64,000 nt of DNA from Piezodorus guildinii (GCA_023052935.1 CM041297.1:2284280-2348279); one strand, 5' to 3'. Counted from the first letter of the stretch, positions 1-12,290 are shown. Numbers and translations: made by a program. Notes: generated by a model not told the origin, from the letters alone.

Positions 1-180
1 TTTCGAGAATTTATTGTTCTCATAATCATTCCTTAACAATAGAAAAACAAAAAAACAAAACAGAACATTAATATTATTATACAATAATTAATATATGATG
101 TTATTGTTAGAGATATAGAAAAGAATACATTGAACAATGAATACTCATACAGTAGGTACATAGATATTTATTGAAGAGTG
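1..180. repeat. Dispersed repeat E, first copy
   Basis: This stretch is nearly identical to 58054-58205, and a more diverged copy sits at 915-1080 (shared GAGAATTTATTGTTCTC). No coding potential is visible. It could be the terminal repeat of a retroelement, but no diagnostic end was found. Confidence 0.6.
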
Positions 181-274
181 TTTCTTTTAAAGTGTAGGCA
201 ACAAAAAAATAAGGAAAATTAAGAAGGAGTATTAGTTTAATGACCCAAAACCCGAATTATTTAAAAAAAAAAAA

Positions 275-280
<6 letters not shown>

Positions 281-334
<54 letters not shown>
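281..334. repeat. (AT)n microsatellite
   Basis: About 27 uninterrupted AT units after an A-rich run. Confidence 0.95.
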
Positions 335-340
<6 letters not shown>

Positions 341-1109
341 TACTAATATAAAATAATTTATAATATATTGGTAGACTGGTGCATTGAGGAAGCCGTAACC
401 TTGAAGTGGACTGCTACAATATTAATTTAGAGATTTAATCAGGCCCATAATGGTCGTCTAAACACATTCTGGAGATCCAAAAGTAAATCGATTTTTTGCT
501 CCATTTATTCCGCTATAAGCGATTCGATTTTATTTTTAAAAGTAGCTACTATTATAAATTAGCATAATCTGATTTTGCCTGCTGCGATCTAAATTAAAGC
601 TCTATCAATATTAATTGTATTTTTTTCCAGTAATTTATTAAGGCTTTAAATGGCAGAGAGGGTCTGAATTTATTTTCTCAGCCTTTGAGGGAGAATCTCA
701 GATATTTTCATCCCCGCTAATAAATAATTTAATTAAGGGAATAAATTAATTAATGTGATGTTATGATTCGAGCCTATGGCCTCGACAGAATTCCATATCC
801 GCCTTTGACATGGTCGCAGGTATTTTTTTGCTGTTGATGTCATTTTATGTATACTGTTTTCGAATGTTGACGATTGAAGTTTTCAGCTTATAAATACCAA
901 AATGTGTTAAGAAACGTTTTGAGAATTTATTGTTCTCGTATTCAAGTCCTAACGGTAAAAAAAAAAATTACATAGTATTAAAATTTGCATAAAATAATTA
1001 ATAAATGACATTATCGTTTCAGAGGAAGAAAAATGTTTTTGAATAAACTTAACGATGCAGTAAATTAACAGTGATTGGATATAGATTAGTAAAATTTAAA
1101 TAATGGAAT
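335..1109. other. Unassigned A+T-rich sequence
   Basis: Apart from a diverged copy of repeat E at 915-1080 I see no gene, RNA or element boundary here. Short frames only. Confidence 0.5.
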
Positions 1110-1985
1110 TAATTTTATCGATCCCACTCCATCCTAGCACTGTCCTCACAACTTACGCGGATGACACTCGTGTGTTATCAGTCCATAACGATCCAACCGC
1201 TGCATCCCAAATCCTTCAGTCCCACATCACAGCCATTGAGGAATGGTGTCGGAACTGGAGGATTAAAATAAATCCTAAAAAATCCCACCAAATTACCTTT
1301 ACCCTTCGTCGAAAACCGATGACCTCCTGCCCTACCGTATCCTTTAATAATACGCCACTCATACCTGTTGAACAAATCCGATACCTAGGACTCCATCTTG
1401 ACAAACGTCTTACATGGAACCCTCACACGAGACTAAAACGACAGCGAATTGCCCGTAGATACCGATTACTACAACACTTACTAGACAAACGTTCAAAACT
1501 TCCAATTCACTACAAAAAGCTCATTTATATCACTGTCATCAGACCAATCTGGACATATGGAATCGAGCTTTGGGGCTCTACTAAGCCATCTAATTCCTCC
1601 CGCATCCAATCCTTACAATCCAAAATCCTTCGCAAAATCCTAAATGCTCCTTATTTCGTCACAAATAAAATCATCCATAACGATCTTAATATCCCATTTG
1701 TGGCAGACCTTTCTCGTACCAGATATACCACTTTTAATTCCAAACTCCCAACTCATATAAACCCTCTTGTCCGCAACCTATCAACATCACATATTCCTGA
1801 CAACCCTCCGAGGCGAAAAGAAGATGGCCTCGGGATCTACTTACTTAAATAAACATCGAAGTACTACCGCTGGGTAGTTTCTTCACAAGCCTTATACGCC
1901 TTTTATTATAATACATCACTTTTACTTATTGTATTTATGTGATATACAGTTGTAAAATTCAATAAAAAATATAAATTAATAAAAA
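1110..1985 (+). mobile_element. 5'-truncated Jockey-B LINE (RT C-terminal part)
   Basis: The frame at 1103-1852 encodes the C-terminal half of a Jockey-clade reverse transcriptase. It has the catalytic TTYADDT motif (motif C), then WCRNWRIKINPKKSHQ, RYLGLHLDKRLTW and WTYGIELWG, and the terminal PPRR block, where a small deletion shifts the frame so that the usual LKRRWPRDLL end reads KEDGLGIYLL. Homology begins only just before YADD, so the endonuclease and most of RT are missing, as usual for target-primed 5' truncation. The 3' UTR carries TACTACCGCTGGGTAGTTTC, shared with the 59270 copy, and ends A-rich near 1985. The annotated ATG is not the true start of a protein. A dead copy. Confidence 0.88.
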
Positions 1986-2657
1986 AAATTAGCAATTAGC
2001 ACTTAGGTACATTATATTACTTTTAATTTAAGATGACACATTTTTCAAAAATATGTTTCCTTTTTTCTCCTTTATTTGGTTATCGAATTAGTCTAAGTTG
2101 TACATTTAGCCATTTTTTATTAATGCCGATAAAATAATATGGTTGGAATCTAAAAAATTACAAAGTAATTCATGAGGAAGAAAATTTAAAAAAAAAATTG
2201 CATGAAAGTCTTGTCAGACTATTTCAATCAGATTGGAACCTACATCATATTAAAGGTCATTAACCTTTACTTAAATCGATATTGCGAGTTTAATCAAAGT
2301 GGGTCAGACCATTTTTGAATATGGTTATTTTTACAGAATCTACAAAATTAAAGGTACTTTAACTTAATGAAAATTTAAAATATCGGCATTTCAGCCCTTT
2401 CAGACTATTTCAATCATATGGAACCTACATGATACTAAAGCCCATTAAATTGTGCATTGATATAGCGAGTTTATTCAAAATCAAAGAGCAGTTTTTGAGA
2501 AAAACGTAAAAAGGTGCAAAATGCATGGTATAAAGTGGCTCTTCTGGTTAGCTGATTTTGATGAAAAAGTTGCTTAACATCTTGGGTGTATTGTTATATT
2601 AAATATGAAATTTCAGTTTCGTACGACATTTCGTTTTCGCGCGATACACGCGATACT
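1986..2657 (+). repeat. Dispersed repeat family D, stacked partial copies
   Basis: From about 2040 the sequence matches family D, an about 0.9-kb non-coding repeat found more than ten times in the window. Markers are AAATTTAAAATATCGGCATT, GTCAGACTATTTCAATCA, ACATCGATATAGCGAGTTTA and GGTATAAAGTGGCTCTTCTGG. Two partial copies are stacked in the same orientation. A MITE at 2660 interrupts the second. Confidence 0.75.
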
Positions 2658-2659
2658 TA

Positions 2660-3063
2660 AGGCGGCGATACACGGTGAGGTTATGTGTAGGTGAGGTTAA
2701 AGCAAGTATTGTATGTGTTCACGAAAGTAGCAGTAGAGGGGGAAGGCTTATTTAAAAAAAATAAATTTGGATAATGACATCAATTATTACTAATAAAAAA
2801 ACTGAATGATATAGTTATATCAAAACAAACAAGTGTAATATACACATCATGAAAACTCGTTCTTTTTAATGTAGAAACTTGATTTTAAGAAATTAAACAT
2901 TATTTATAATAAAAAAAATGAAATAAATTACGAAGTAATATAGAAAATTCGGTAATTAAATATTTATTATAGTATGTTGAAAGTATGTGATATTCACTTT
3001 CACCAACAAATCACGAATTTCACCTCACCTACACACCCTAATTCTCATCGTGTATCGTCGCCT
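2660..3063. mobile_element. Small TIR MITE with TTA target duplication
   Basis: The inverted ends are AGGCGGCGATACACGGTGAG on the left and its near-complement CTCATCGTGTATCGTCGCCT on the right. TTA flanks both ends (2657-2659 and 3064-3066), the TWA type of target duplication made by PIF/Harbinger transposases. It is 404 bp with no coding content, inserted in a D copy. A half copy lies at 3828-3916. Confidence 0.8.
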
Positions 3064-3066
3064 TTA

Positions 3067-4020
3067 GTCGTTGGACTAAGATAATATAGTTATTTTTATA
3101 GAATCAACAAAATTAAAGGTGCTTTAGAAGAAGAAAATTTTACATATCGGCATTTAAGCCGTGTCAGACTATTTCAATCAGAATGAAACCTACATGATAT
3201 TAAAGCCCATTAAATTTTACATCGATATTGCGAGTTTAATCAAAATCGTCAGAACTATTTTCGAGAAAATCGAAAAAAGGTGCAAAATGCAGGGTATAAA
3301 GTAGCTCTTCTGGTGAGCTCATTTTGATGAAAAAGGTTTTGTAACATCTCGGGCCTATATTTGTCTTAAATATGAAATTTTAGTTTCATAGGACTTACCG
3401 TTTCCGCCCGGGAGTTACCACACACACACACAGACCTTTTTGCGGGACTTGGTCATTTGGACTCAGGTGACTCTAAGACGTGTATTTCCGTTGAAAACTG
3501 GAATTCGAAAATTTTCACGATCGCAGTACTTTTCTTTACTATATATTTCATTTATAGATAAGTGAAAGTAAAATTTACATAGTTTAGAGGAAGAAAAAAA
3601 AAAAAAATCTGCAATAAAGCCTTGTCAGACTGTTTCAATCAGAATGAAACCTACATGATATGAAAGCCCATTAAATTGTGCATCGATATAGCCAGTTTAA
3701 TCAAAATCGTTATAGCCGTATTTGAGAAAATCGTAAAAAGGTGCAAAATGCATGGCTCCTCTGGTTAGCTGATTTTGATGAAAACGTTTCTGTATCGTTT
3801 TCGCGTTAGACTTTTAACATACACACACATTCGGTAATTGAATATTTATTATAATATGTTGAAAGTATGCGATATTCACTTTCACCTACGAATCACGAAT
3901 TTCACCTAATTCTCATCGTGTATCGCCGCCCTTATTAATTTGAACTCTGGACGAAACTGGAATTGGGATATTTTCACGATCGAAATACTTACAATATATA
4001 GTAAATGAAAGCAAAATGAG
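3067..4020 (+). repeat. Family D copies with a MITE half-copy
   Basis: Two successive D copies (about 3067-3570 and 3575-4020) show the usual order, ending in GATCGCAGTACTTTTCTTTACTATATAT. The second is interrupted at 3828-3916 by the right half of the 2660 MITE, including CTCATCGTGTATCGCCGCCC. Confidence 0.7.
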
Positions 4021-4694
4021 CATTATGACCTCGATGAATTGCAATGGATTGACCCAAACCTATTTCAGGAAATATTGAATATTGTATTAAGTAGTTATGG
4101 GAGCGTTGAACGCCACCGTCAGAACTCATCCAGGTAAAGAAACAGAGTCTTTTTGAAAGGCCGCCCTAACGTAAATATTACCGAAGGCCGAGATAATGTG
4201 GAGTAACAAACACATCCAGAAAGGGGTGCATTGTGTCCCGTCGTAAAAGATAAAAAATCATATTCCCCTTTCTCGGCTCCTCATTTTTTTTTTTATTCCG
4301 GGAGGAGATTTTTTCCGGGTTGGTTTTGGAGAGGGTTCAGCGCAGCCCAAGTTGTAAAAAAAAAAACACGCCCCTTACGCAAGAGGCTAGGTAAAAAATA
4401 GAAATGGTGAGGGGTTGAAACATTTTTTAAAACTGTAACAGGAGCTTTCTTCCGGGTTAGGCGTCACCCTCAATTTTTTTTTATCCTGGGTTTTTTATTA
4501 TTATCGCGTGGGAAGTGAGTTCTTTTGGGATTGTTGGCGGGAAGAAATCGTGAAGAATTTTTTAATGGTTCACCTTTCGCTTAGAAACGTCCTCAGTTAT
4601 TTTTATGTAAAAGTGAAAGGAAAACGAAGGTGGAAAAAAGACAGGTTAAAGGTGTTCAATATTGCTCTTGTCTTCTCCCTGTATTATTTATTTT
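4021..4694. other. Unassigned, homopolymer-rich stretch
   Basis: It is noticeably richer in G and C homopolymer runs than its surroundings (4150-4500). The short frame at 4508-4696 has no recognisable domain. A similar texture recurs at 59560-59990. It may be an unfamiliar unique sequence or poorly polished assembly. Confidence 0.4.
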
Positions 4695-4892
4695 GAATTG
4701 TATGTTATTATATAATAATATTATATTAAAATATTATAGGTTTTTATGTTAACCCCATTTTATTTTTTTAATTAGGGTGGATGTCACGGAATGAGGTATT
4801 TTCGTGCTCAACGGTTGAACCTGAATTAAACTGTATTTGTTAATTATACTCACAATCTTCAATTGGAAAACTGAAATACCACTTCACTATTA
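4695..4892. repeat. Repeat H, copy 1
   Basis: This is a direct repeat of 7368-7563, sharing GGTGGATGTCACGGAAT, TGTTAATTATACTCACAATC and TACCACTTCACTAT. D and B elements lie between the two copies. The second copy is followed by a hammerhead-like motif, suggesting but not proving a Penelope terminal repeat. Confidence 0.6.
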
Positions 4893-4895
4893 CTT

Positions 4896-5780
4896 TCACT
4901 TACTATATATAGTAAGGGAAAGTATTGCGATCGTGAAAATTTTCGAATTCCAGTTTTCAAAATACACACTTTAGGGTCCTATGAGTCCAAATCACAAAGT
5001 CCCGCAAAAAGGTCTGGGTGTGTGTGTGGTAACTCCCGGGCGTAAACGGCAAGTCCTATAAAACTGAAATTTCATATTTAGGACAAAAATACGCCCGAGA
5101 CGTGACAAAACTTTTTTCATCAAAATGAGCTTACCAGAAGAGGCACTTTATACCATGCATTTTGCACCTTTTTTCGATTTTCTCAAAAACGGTTCCGACG
5201 ATTTTGATTAAACTCGCTATATCGATGTAAAATTAAATGGGCTTTAATATCATGTAGGTTTTATTTGGATAAAAATGGTCTGACAGGGCTTAAATGCCGA
5301 TATTTTAAATTGTCTTCCTCTAAAGTACCTTTAATTTTTTAGATTCAATAATAATAACTAGATTATCTTGTTAGCGCTGATGAAAAACAGGTAAATATAT
5401 AAATTGAATAAATTCGATACCCAACTAAAGGAGAAAACAGAAAAAATATATTTTTAATGAAATTTTTCGTTTTTGAACATAAGAGCAGTAATATACATGT
5501 ATGATATACCGTTGGAAAGCTAAAGATTTTAGAAAAAATATCATCTCATACACAAGCTTTTAGAAGTTAATAGAGAGTGATGAGAAGAAGATAAAACTAA
5601 CTGATTATTTTAGATAATAATATAATAGATTTTTTAATAAAACACATGTTTATATATAAATTCAATTTGATTAATTCCTTAATAGTTTCACGTATTTTTA
5701 TCTCTAACTGTATTTGAAAATTCTTTCATTGATTTTAAAAATCGAGGTAAGTGAAAGTCGTGTGTTGCCCGCACCAGATT
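4896..5780 (-). repeat. Family D, near full-length copy
   Basis: The repeat runs on the minus strand from the TTACTATATATAGTAA palindromic end (about 4901) to the other terminus, GTGTTGCCCGCACCAG (about 5760-5778). No open frame. Together with the 30235 copy it defines the family's two ends. Confidence 0.8.
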
Positions 5781-7357
5781 TTTTCAAAGTTGATATTTTC
5801 ACATATTTGTATTCTAATGGTTTAGTTTTATCTAAATCCGTCATCAAATTTTATCTAAAATACATATAAATCCTTTATAAAAGTATTTAAAAATTGCATT
5901 TCATTTCAAAGGTACCATATCCTTTTATATCAATTACTATTATAGAAGAGTAATTTAAGTTATGAATATATTATTCGGAACATTCTCTTGTAATCATGTT
6001 TATATATATTTATTTATCATAACATGTCAAAGATGATTATTATATTACGTTTCGAGGTACCTTATGCCTCATCTTCCGATTTTCAAATATTATATTTATT
6101 TCCATATTGTATCTCAATATAGGTCAATTACTATTGCAGTATTATTCATATTAAGCTCATAGATATGAATAATTCTGTTAAAATCTATCTTTTCATTATC
6201 ACATATTCATTATCTCAACCTTTTGTTGCTGTGCACTTGCAACTATCATGTAGACTAAATGTTTAGTCTTTATATTCAGTAATATACCCTCTGTAAACAG
6301 ATATAACCTTTCCTTTCATTTCCTTCCAAAAGGTACTATATTTCCTACTATACGGCAGAAGCACCTAATCCCGTAATATATCGCCATTAATTTATTGTTT
6401 TCATCATTTTATGCATATTTATTGGTTCACTTAGCACGTCTTGAATCACCGCTATTATTTAATCAAAGGTTTTAACGTAATAATCAGTTTTTAGGCCGTT
6501 TTAAACAACTTAGTTGCGTCGTTTTGGTTCTTTTAGGTTGTCAATTAAATTAATTTTTTTCATAGTATTTCTTCTTGCAGCTGCATAAATTTGATTAAAT
6601 TTTTTCAGAAACTCACATTTTAATATAATAATGACATTTGATGCAACAAATAGTTGGAATTAGCATTCCACGAACTTGCTATATATGTGCCTGATCTAAC
6701 TTAGTAATCGATTTTTTTATGTAAAATATAAGCTCAAAGTTATTAATTATCAGTATCTATGGTTAAATATTGTTTACACGTCTTTAATAACATAGTTAAA
6801 TTTTCTAAATTCACACAAATAGAAAAAAAAGTTCAAAACAAACTTTATAATTACATACTTTCTGATTATAGTGCCATAAATAGATAAATTGTCCTTTGAA
6901 TATTCACTTTCTTTATGAATAATAGATAATCAATGTAATTAACCAACAAAGAAAGATATTTCTCAGAGGGAGAATAAGGAAATATACATAACTTAGTAAT
7001 TAACGATATAAAGACGTTAGTTATCGGTAATGTTGTATCAGGAAAGATATAGTGACTGTTACCAACTTATCTCGCGTTATATTCTTCCAAAAAGTACTAT
7101 ATCCATGTTTCGTTCCAAAAAGTACTATATCCATGTTTCGTTCCAAAAAGTACTATATCCATAATATATTGTTTAAAATCATCGGAAAAGTGCAATAATT
7201 TGGAAAAATGAGTTGACAGCACACTTAAAAATCAACTTTTGATTTTAATAAAAAAAGAATCACGTAAATTGGTCGAATAATAAATAAATGGCAGATTTTT
7301 GCGTTTCGTGTAAAATTTTCTAAAGTGGATATAGTACCTTTTGGAAATCAACGTCTA
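5781..7357 (+). mobile_element. Family B TIR element, 5'-truncated, with insertion
   Basis: It matches the complete family B element at 55540-56856. The right terminus GGAAATCAACGTCT is present at 7344-7357, with several internal copies of TTCCAAAAAGTACTATATCC near 7085-7160. The left terminal repeat is lost and the sequence fuses directly to a D end. About 5925-6284 is foreign: it resembles the Penelope-type repeat around 19880-21290. No transposase frame is seen, so it is probably non-autonomous. Confidence 0.7.
6047..6078 (-). ncRNA. Degenerate hammerhead-ribozyme-like motif
   Basis: On the minus strand CGGAAGA, T, GAGG, loop, CCTC, GAAACGT matches the core layout of the 20288 copy, with a mismatch in the first base of the CUGANGA box and GAGG/CCTC able to form stem II. 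Part of the repeat inserted in the B element. Confidence 0.4.
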
Positions 7358-7367
7358 AATTGACTGT

Positions 7368-7563
7368 TATTATATAATAATATCGTATTCAAATATTATA
7401 GGTTATGTTACTCCCTTTTTATTTATTTTTTTTAATTTTTCATTAGAGTGGATGTCACGGAATAAGGTATTTTCGTGTTTAACAGTTGAACCTGAATCAT
7501 ACTGTATTCGTTAATTATACTCACAATCTTTAATTGGAAAACTGAGATACCACTTCACTATTT
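7368..7563. repeat. Repeat H, copy 2
   Basis: Direct repeat of 4695-4892. A hammerhead-like motif follows at 7579-7606. Confidence 0.6.
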
Positions 7564-7578
7564 TTATTAAAAAATGCA

Positions 7579-7606
7579 AACGTTTCGATTGAAAAGCCAT
7601 TTTCAG
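7579..7606 (-). ncRNA. Degenerate hammerhead-ribozyme-like motif
   Basis: The minus strand reads CTGAAAA, T, GGCTTTTCAATC, GAAACGTT. The position-8 G of the catalytic core is changed to A and stem II is weak, so activity is doubtful. Layout and spacing match the other copies. Confidence 0.35.
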
Positions 7607-7711
7607 ATGCAAAATCAAAAAAAATTATCTAAAAGGAGACAATGACAGATTCATGAATACAAGTATTCTATATGATCTCAAAATATAAACATTTAAAAAT
7701 ATAAATTGAAT

Positions 7712-8659
7712 AAAAAAAAAAATCTGGTGCGGGCAACACACGACTTTCAATTACCTCCATTTTTAAAATCAATAAAAGAATTTTCAAATACAGTTAGAGA
7801 TAAAAATACGTGAAACTATTAAAGAATTAATTAAATTGAATTTATATAGGAACATGTGTTTTATTAAAAAATCTATTATATTATTATCTAAAATAATCAG
7901 TTAGTTTTATCTTATTTTCATCACTCGCCTTTAACTTTTAAAAGCTTGAGTATAAGATAATAATTTTTTCTAAAATCTTTAGCTTTCCAACGGTATATCA
8001 TACCATATTTTTTCTGTTTTCTCCTTTAGTTGAGTATCGAATTCATTCAATTTTTATATTTACCTGTTTTTCATAAGTTGTATAAAGATAATATAGTTAT
8101 TTTTATAGAATAAACAAAATTAAAGGTACTTCAGGGGAAGAAAATTTAAAATATCGGCATTTAAGCCCTGTCAAACCATTATAATCCAAATGATACCTAA
8201 ATGATATTAAAGTCCATTAAATTTTACATCGATATAGCGAGTTTAATCAAAATCGTCTGAACCGTTTTTAAGAAAATCGAAAAAAGGTGGAAAATGCATG
8301 GTATAAAGTGGCTCTTCTGGTAAGGTCATTTTGATGAAAAGGATTTGTAACGTCTCGGGCCTATATTTGTCTTAAATATGAAATTTCAGTTTTATAGGGC
8401 TTACTTTTTTCGCCCGGGAGTTACCATATTTTTAAATACATTTAGAGATGAAAATAAATTGTTAAATAATTAATTAAATTGAATTTCAATATAAACATGT
8501 GTTTTATTAAATAATCTATTATATTATTGTCTACGACAATTAGTTTGTTTTATCGGATTTTCATCACTCTCAATTAAGTTTTACAATATTAATTATATGA
8601 TACTATTTTTTATAAAATCTTTAGCATTCCAACGGTATATTATTCTATATTACTGTTTT
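7712..8659 (+). repeat. Two family D copies, the second truncated
   Basis: The first copy starts at the GGTGCGGGCAACACACGACT terminus (about 7725) and runs to CGCCCGGGAGTTACCA (8427). A second, 5'-truncated copy follows and is cut by a LINE 3' end at 8667. Confidence 0.75.
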
Positions 8660-8666
8660 TAGGTAC

Positions 8667-9134
8667 CTTTTTTTTTTTTTTTTTATTGAGATATATTACA
8701 ATTTGTTACAAAATGAACAATAATAATATTGATAAGAGACCATATTCATACAATATATACAGAAAATAATAACAATGGTCAAATTACATAAAGTAGAACA
8801 TAAATAAATTCATATATATACAATAAAATAATAATAATAATAAATAAAAAACAAAACAAATCGAAACAAAAACCTATTATTGAGATAAATAAAAAGTTGG
8901 CAAATAAATAAACATCTTACGCACAATCATAACTATATACAATATATACAATAAAAGCGCTTGCTGGGGCTTTTCCCTCCACTTGTGGAGGAAAAAGCGG
9001 AATCCAAGAGATCCCAGCGCCTCTATCTCAGCCGCATCACTGGTCTGAGCCAGTGGAGGCTGAGTTAGGGCGCTGTAGCCACAAACATACCGTACATGAG
9101 TGGAGGATCTGACCATTGTCAGAACTCCAGTAAG
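8667..9134 (-). mobile_element. Jockey-A LINE 3' UTR fragment with TSD
   Basis: On the minus strand the insert reads from a 3' UTR (CTGGAGTTCTGAC, CTCCACTTGTGGAGG block) to a terminal poly(A), seen as a T run at 8668-8684. It is homologous to the 3' UTR of the Jockey-A copies at 24735 and 47291. TAGGTAC flanks both sides (8660-8666 and 9135-9141), consistent with a target-site duplication. No coding sequence. Confidence 0.82.
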
Positions 9135-9194
9135 TAGGTACTAAAACACAAATAATTACATTGTTTTTTAGCAATGCTAATCAGATGATATTGT

Positions 9195-9965
9195 CATTTT
9201 AATGATTGAATTGAATTGAATTTATATAGAAACATGTGTTTTATTATAAAATCTATTATATTATTATCTAAAATAATCAGTTAGTTTTATCTTCTTTGTA
9301 TCACTCTCTATTAACTTTTAAAAGCTTGAGTATAAGATAATATTTTTTCTAAAATCTTTAGCTTTTCAACGGTATATCATACATGTATATTACTGTTCTC
9401 ATGTTCAAAAACAAAAAAATTGCATTAAACATTTTTTTTTTTATGTTTTCTCCTTTAGTTAAGTATGGAATTAATTCAATTTATATATTTACCTGTTTTT
9501 CATCAGTGGTAACAAGAGAATATAGTTATTTTTATAGGATAAACAAAATTAAAGGTACTTTAGAGGAAGAAAATTAAAATTATCGGCATTAAAGCCCTGT
9601 CAGACTATTTCAATATGATATTAAATTCATGATATTAAAGTTCATCAAGTATTACATCGCTATAAAGAGTTTAATCAAAATCATTAGAGCCGTTTTTGAG
9701 AAAATCCTAAAAAGGTGCAAAATACATGGTCTAAAGTAGGACTTTTAGTAGCCGATATTAGTGAAAAAGTTGCTGTAACATCTCGGGCGTATACCTGTCT
9801 TTTTTAGACTTTGTTTTTTCGCTAGACTTACCACAACCGCTTTTTAAGGGACTTGGTTATTTGGAGTCAGGGGACCCTAAAACGCTTATTTCCGTTGAAA
9901 ACTTGAATTCGAAATTTCACTATCGCAATACTTTCCCTTACTATATGTTTCATACATAAGTAAAT
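9195..9965 (+). repeat. Family D copy
   Basis: It carries the family markers in order, ending CTATCGCAATACTTTCCCTT near 9940. The frame at 9383-9577 is incidental. Confidence 0.75.
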
Positions 9966-10097
9966 GGAAGTAAAAATATAATGAATAAAAATCCTGCAAT
10001 ATTACAACTCATGACTAGATAAACGTCAAATTCATTATAAAAAATTCTTAATTCATTCATAAATCATGATAATTCTTAATTCATAATATAAAATTCC

Positions 10098-10281
10098 TCT
10101 TCCTTCGTAAGGGACGTTAAATGGTGGTCCCAAGCCCACAGGGACACCATCGCATGTCAGGTACTCGTTAAAGATCCCTATCCTAATAAAACCTACATAG
10201 GCAAAATTTAGGACTCCCACTGTAGCATCGTCCGATTAGCCATAGTAGCAAAAAAGGACGTTGAATAAATAAACAAACAAA
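10098..10281 (+). mobile_element. SINE-1 fragment (3' part)
   Basis: It keeps GTCAGGTACTCGTTAAAGAT, the GGCAAAATTTAGGACTCCCA block and the AATAAATAAACAAACAAA tail, but lacks the tRNA-like head seen in the complete copy at 27314-27602. Confidence 0.85.
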
Positions 10282-10299
10282 ATGAACCTATTTATGGAA

Positions 10300-10464
10300 G
10301 ATACTCGTATAGTAGGGGAAAATATTGCGTTTTAGTGTCCCTTTAGTCCGAATTACCAAGTCCGGCGAATATGTCTGTTCGTCCGTGTGTGTATGGTAAG
10401 TCAAACACGAAAACGAAAAGTGAAATAAATCGGAAATCTCATATTTTAGAAATGTATAGCAGCC
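10300..10464 (-). repeat. Family D, left part of an interrupted copy
   Basis: Minus-strand D sequence that resumes at 11983 after the inserted TIR element. Confidence 0.65.
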
Positions 10465-10684
10465 CAGTAAATTAGACCAAAAAAGGGGGTTGGCTAGAAA
10501 AAGGTGGAGTAATTTTTAATTTTTAGGCACGATTGTTTGTACTGCTCCCCTCATTAAAAACCCAAGTTTTCACCATTTTCACCCTTGTGCGTTTGCCGCC
10601 ATCTTGGAAAAACCTCTAAAAAAAAGCAGTTTTTTCTCTTCCTGAACATTTTAGAGCAAACTTTGTCGTTAACAATTTTAATAA

Positions 10685-11345
10685 TAATAATAATAATAGG
10701 CTTAGCGAACCCGAAGTTTCGATGCCGATACCACCAAATTCCGCCTACACAGGACTCGTCCAATGTCCACCATTCAAGCCCAAGCTCCCGAGATCAGCCT
10801 TAACGCAATCCTCCCATCTACGCTTCGGCCTAACTTTCGGACGCCTACCAGTCGGATCAGCAAATACCAACTTTCTCGGAATCCGCTCGTCATCGAACTC
10901 AACAACTTTATTCGCCCATTTGAGTCTCCGCAATCCAATCAGCTCAATTATATTCACAGGATGCAAGTTCCGCAATTCCGCGTTGTGCAACCTTCTAAAC
11001 TCCCCAGTGGCCTCATCTCTCTTCGGACCAAATATTTTACGTAATACCTTATTTTCGAAAACCTTAAGCCGTTGTTCATCCTTTAAAGTAAGCGTCCACG
11101 TTTCACATCCGTAAAGAACCGTTGGAAGAATAATGTTTTATAAATTCTAACCTTTAAGTTTTTAGATAGAAGCCGCGAACTAAGTAACTTAGCAACTGAA
11201 TAATAACGCGCATTTTCCACCTTTAACCGGGACTTTATTTCTTCCTGGATTTCATTTTTTCTAGTTATAATTGAACCTAAATACTTGAATTGCTCTACGT
11301 GTTCAAAAGTATGCCCTGATACATCAATATCACCAAGATCGACAC
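10685..11345 (-). mobile_element. RTE-like LINE, 3' fragment
   Basis: Minus-strand frames at 11083-11376 and 10745-10990 give the C-terminal region of a non-LTR reverse transcriptase: FKYLGSIITRKNEIQEEIKS, YYSVAKLLSSRLLSKNLKVR, and the basic tail GRRPKVRPKRRWEDC. Frames are broken near 11100. The 3' end has a short (ATT)n tail at 10680-10698, a style known from RTE-type elements. Clade assignment is my inference from the tail and basic C-terminus only. Confidence 0.78.
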
Positions 11346-11904
11346 CGTATTTAACATGTTGGAAAATTCGGAACACCTACTGAGATACGCGAGTGTCAAT
11401 ATTGGCCAAATTGTCAAAAAAACACAAAATGTCAGAAAAGTCGATAGTTTCGCTTTAATAACTATTTTGGTGTGCAGTTTATTGAAAAATACATAAGAAA
11501 CAATCTTTTAGTGCATTAAATTTCTAATAAGTTAGATGTGTAAGATTTTTAATTACTCCTAATATATACCAAGAAATGTTGAAATAACATTTTTACTGAA
11601 AGTGCTCTGTTAATAAAAAATAAAACACTCCGTTTTAATTAGATGTTCTCAACGTAATATTATCTTAATACCATTATTGTGTCAAAAAGAAAAGCGTTTT
11701 TGCAACTAATAAGAACAATATCCAACATATTACTTTTATTTTAATTAATTAAAAAAAAATACTACAAAAACATTTGAATGATACACAAACAAGTTTATGT
11801 AAAAGATAAAGCATTTTTGTTAGTTGTAGTTTTCTTTTTTTAGTTTTAAATGTACTTGATGTATACAATGTTTCACTAATGAGGGGATTAGGGGATTAAT
11901 TAAT
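11346..11904. other. Interior of the TIR element, unassigned
   Basis: A+T-rich, no recognisable coding or RNA feature. Confidence 0.4.
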
Positions 11905-11982
11905 GAGTGGAGCAGTACAAACAATCGTGCCTAAAAATTAAATTTACCCCACCTTTTTCTAGCCAAAATCCTATTTCTACTG

Positions 11983-12290
11983 CCTGAGATGTTACATCAA
12001 CTTTGTCATAAAAATCGACCAACTAGAAGTGTAACTTTATTCCATGCATTTTGCACCTTTTTACGGTTTTCTTAATTACAGATCAAACGATTTTAATTAT
12101 ACTCGGTATATCGATGTCAAATTTAATTGGCTTTAACATCATATAGGTTTCATTCTGATTGAAATAGTCTGACAGAGCTTAAATGCCGATATTATAAATT
12201 TTCTTCCTCTAAACTACCTTTAATCTTGTACATTCCAAAACAATAACCATATCATCTTAATGACATTGATAAACAACGGCTGTAATTCAT
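11983..12290 (-). repeat. Family D, right part of the interrupted copy
   Basis: Continues the minus-strand D copy from 10464 with CTGAGATGTTACATCAA, then GGTATATCGATGTCAAATTT and CTGACAGAGCTTAAATGCCG. Confidence 0.65.

Larger units (their letters stand above)
10465..11982. mobile_element. TIR DNA element, about 1.5 kb, unclassified
   Basis: About 60 bp near each end are inverted: GGCTAGAAAAAGGTGG, TTTTTAGGCACGATTGTTTG and TACTGCTCC at 10490-10548, and the complement at 11905-11965. Both outer ends start CAGTA when read inward. It is inserted in a D copy that resumes on the other side. I could not find a clear target duplication and see no transposase. It carries an RTE-like fragment at 10685-11345. 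Confidence 0.65.

Noticed and set aside
4508..4696. Small 62-residue protein
   Set aside because: Lies in a homopolymer-rich stretch and overlaps the start of repeat H; no domain.
4695..7563. LTR retrotransposon bounded by repeat H
   Set aside because: No TG...CA ends, primer-binding site, polypurine tract or coding sequence; the interior is D and B elements.
10554..11114. Overlapping frames on both strands
   Set aside because: Shadows of the minus-strand RTE-like fragment and TIR sequence.
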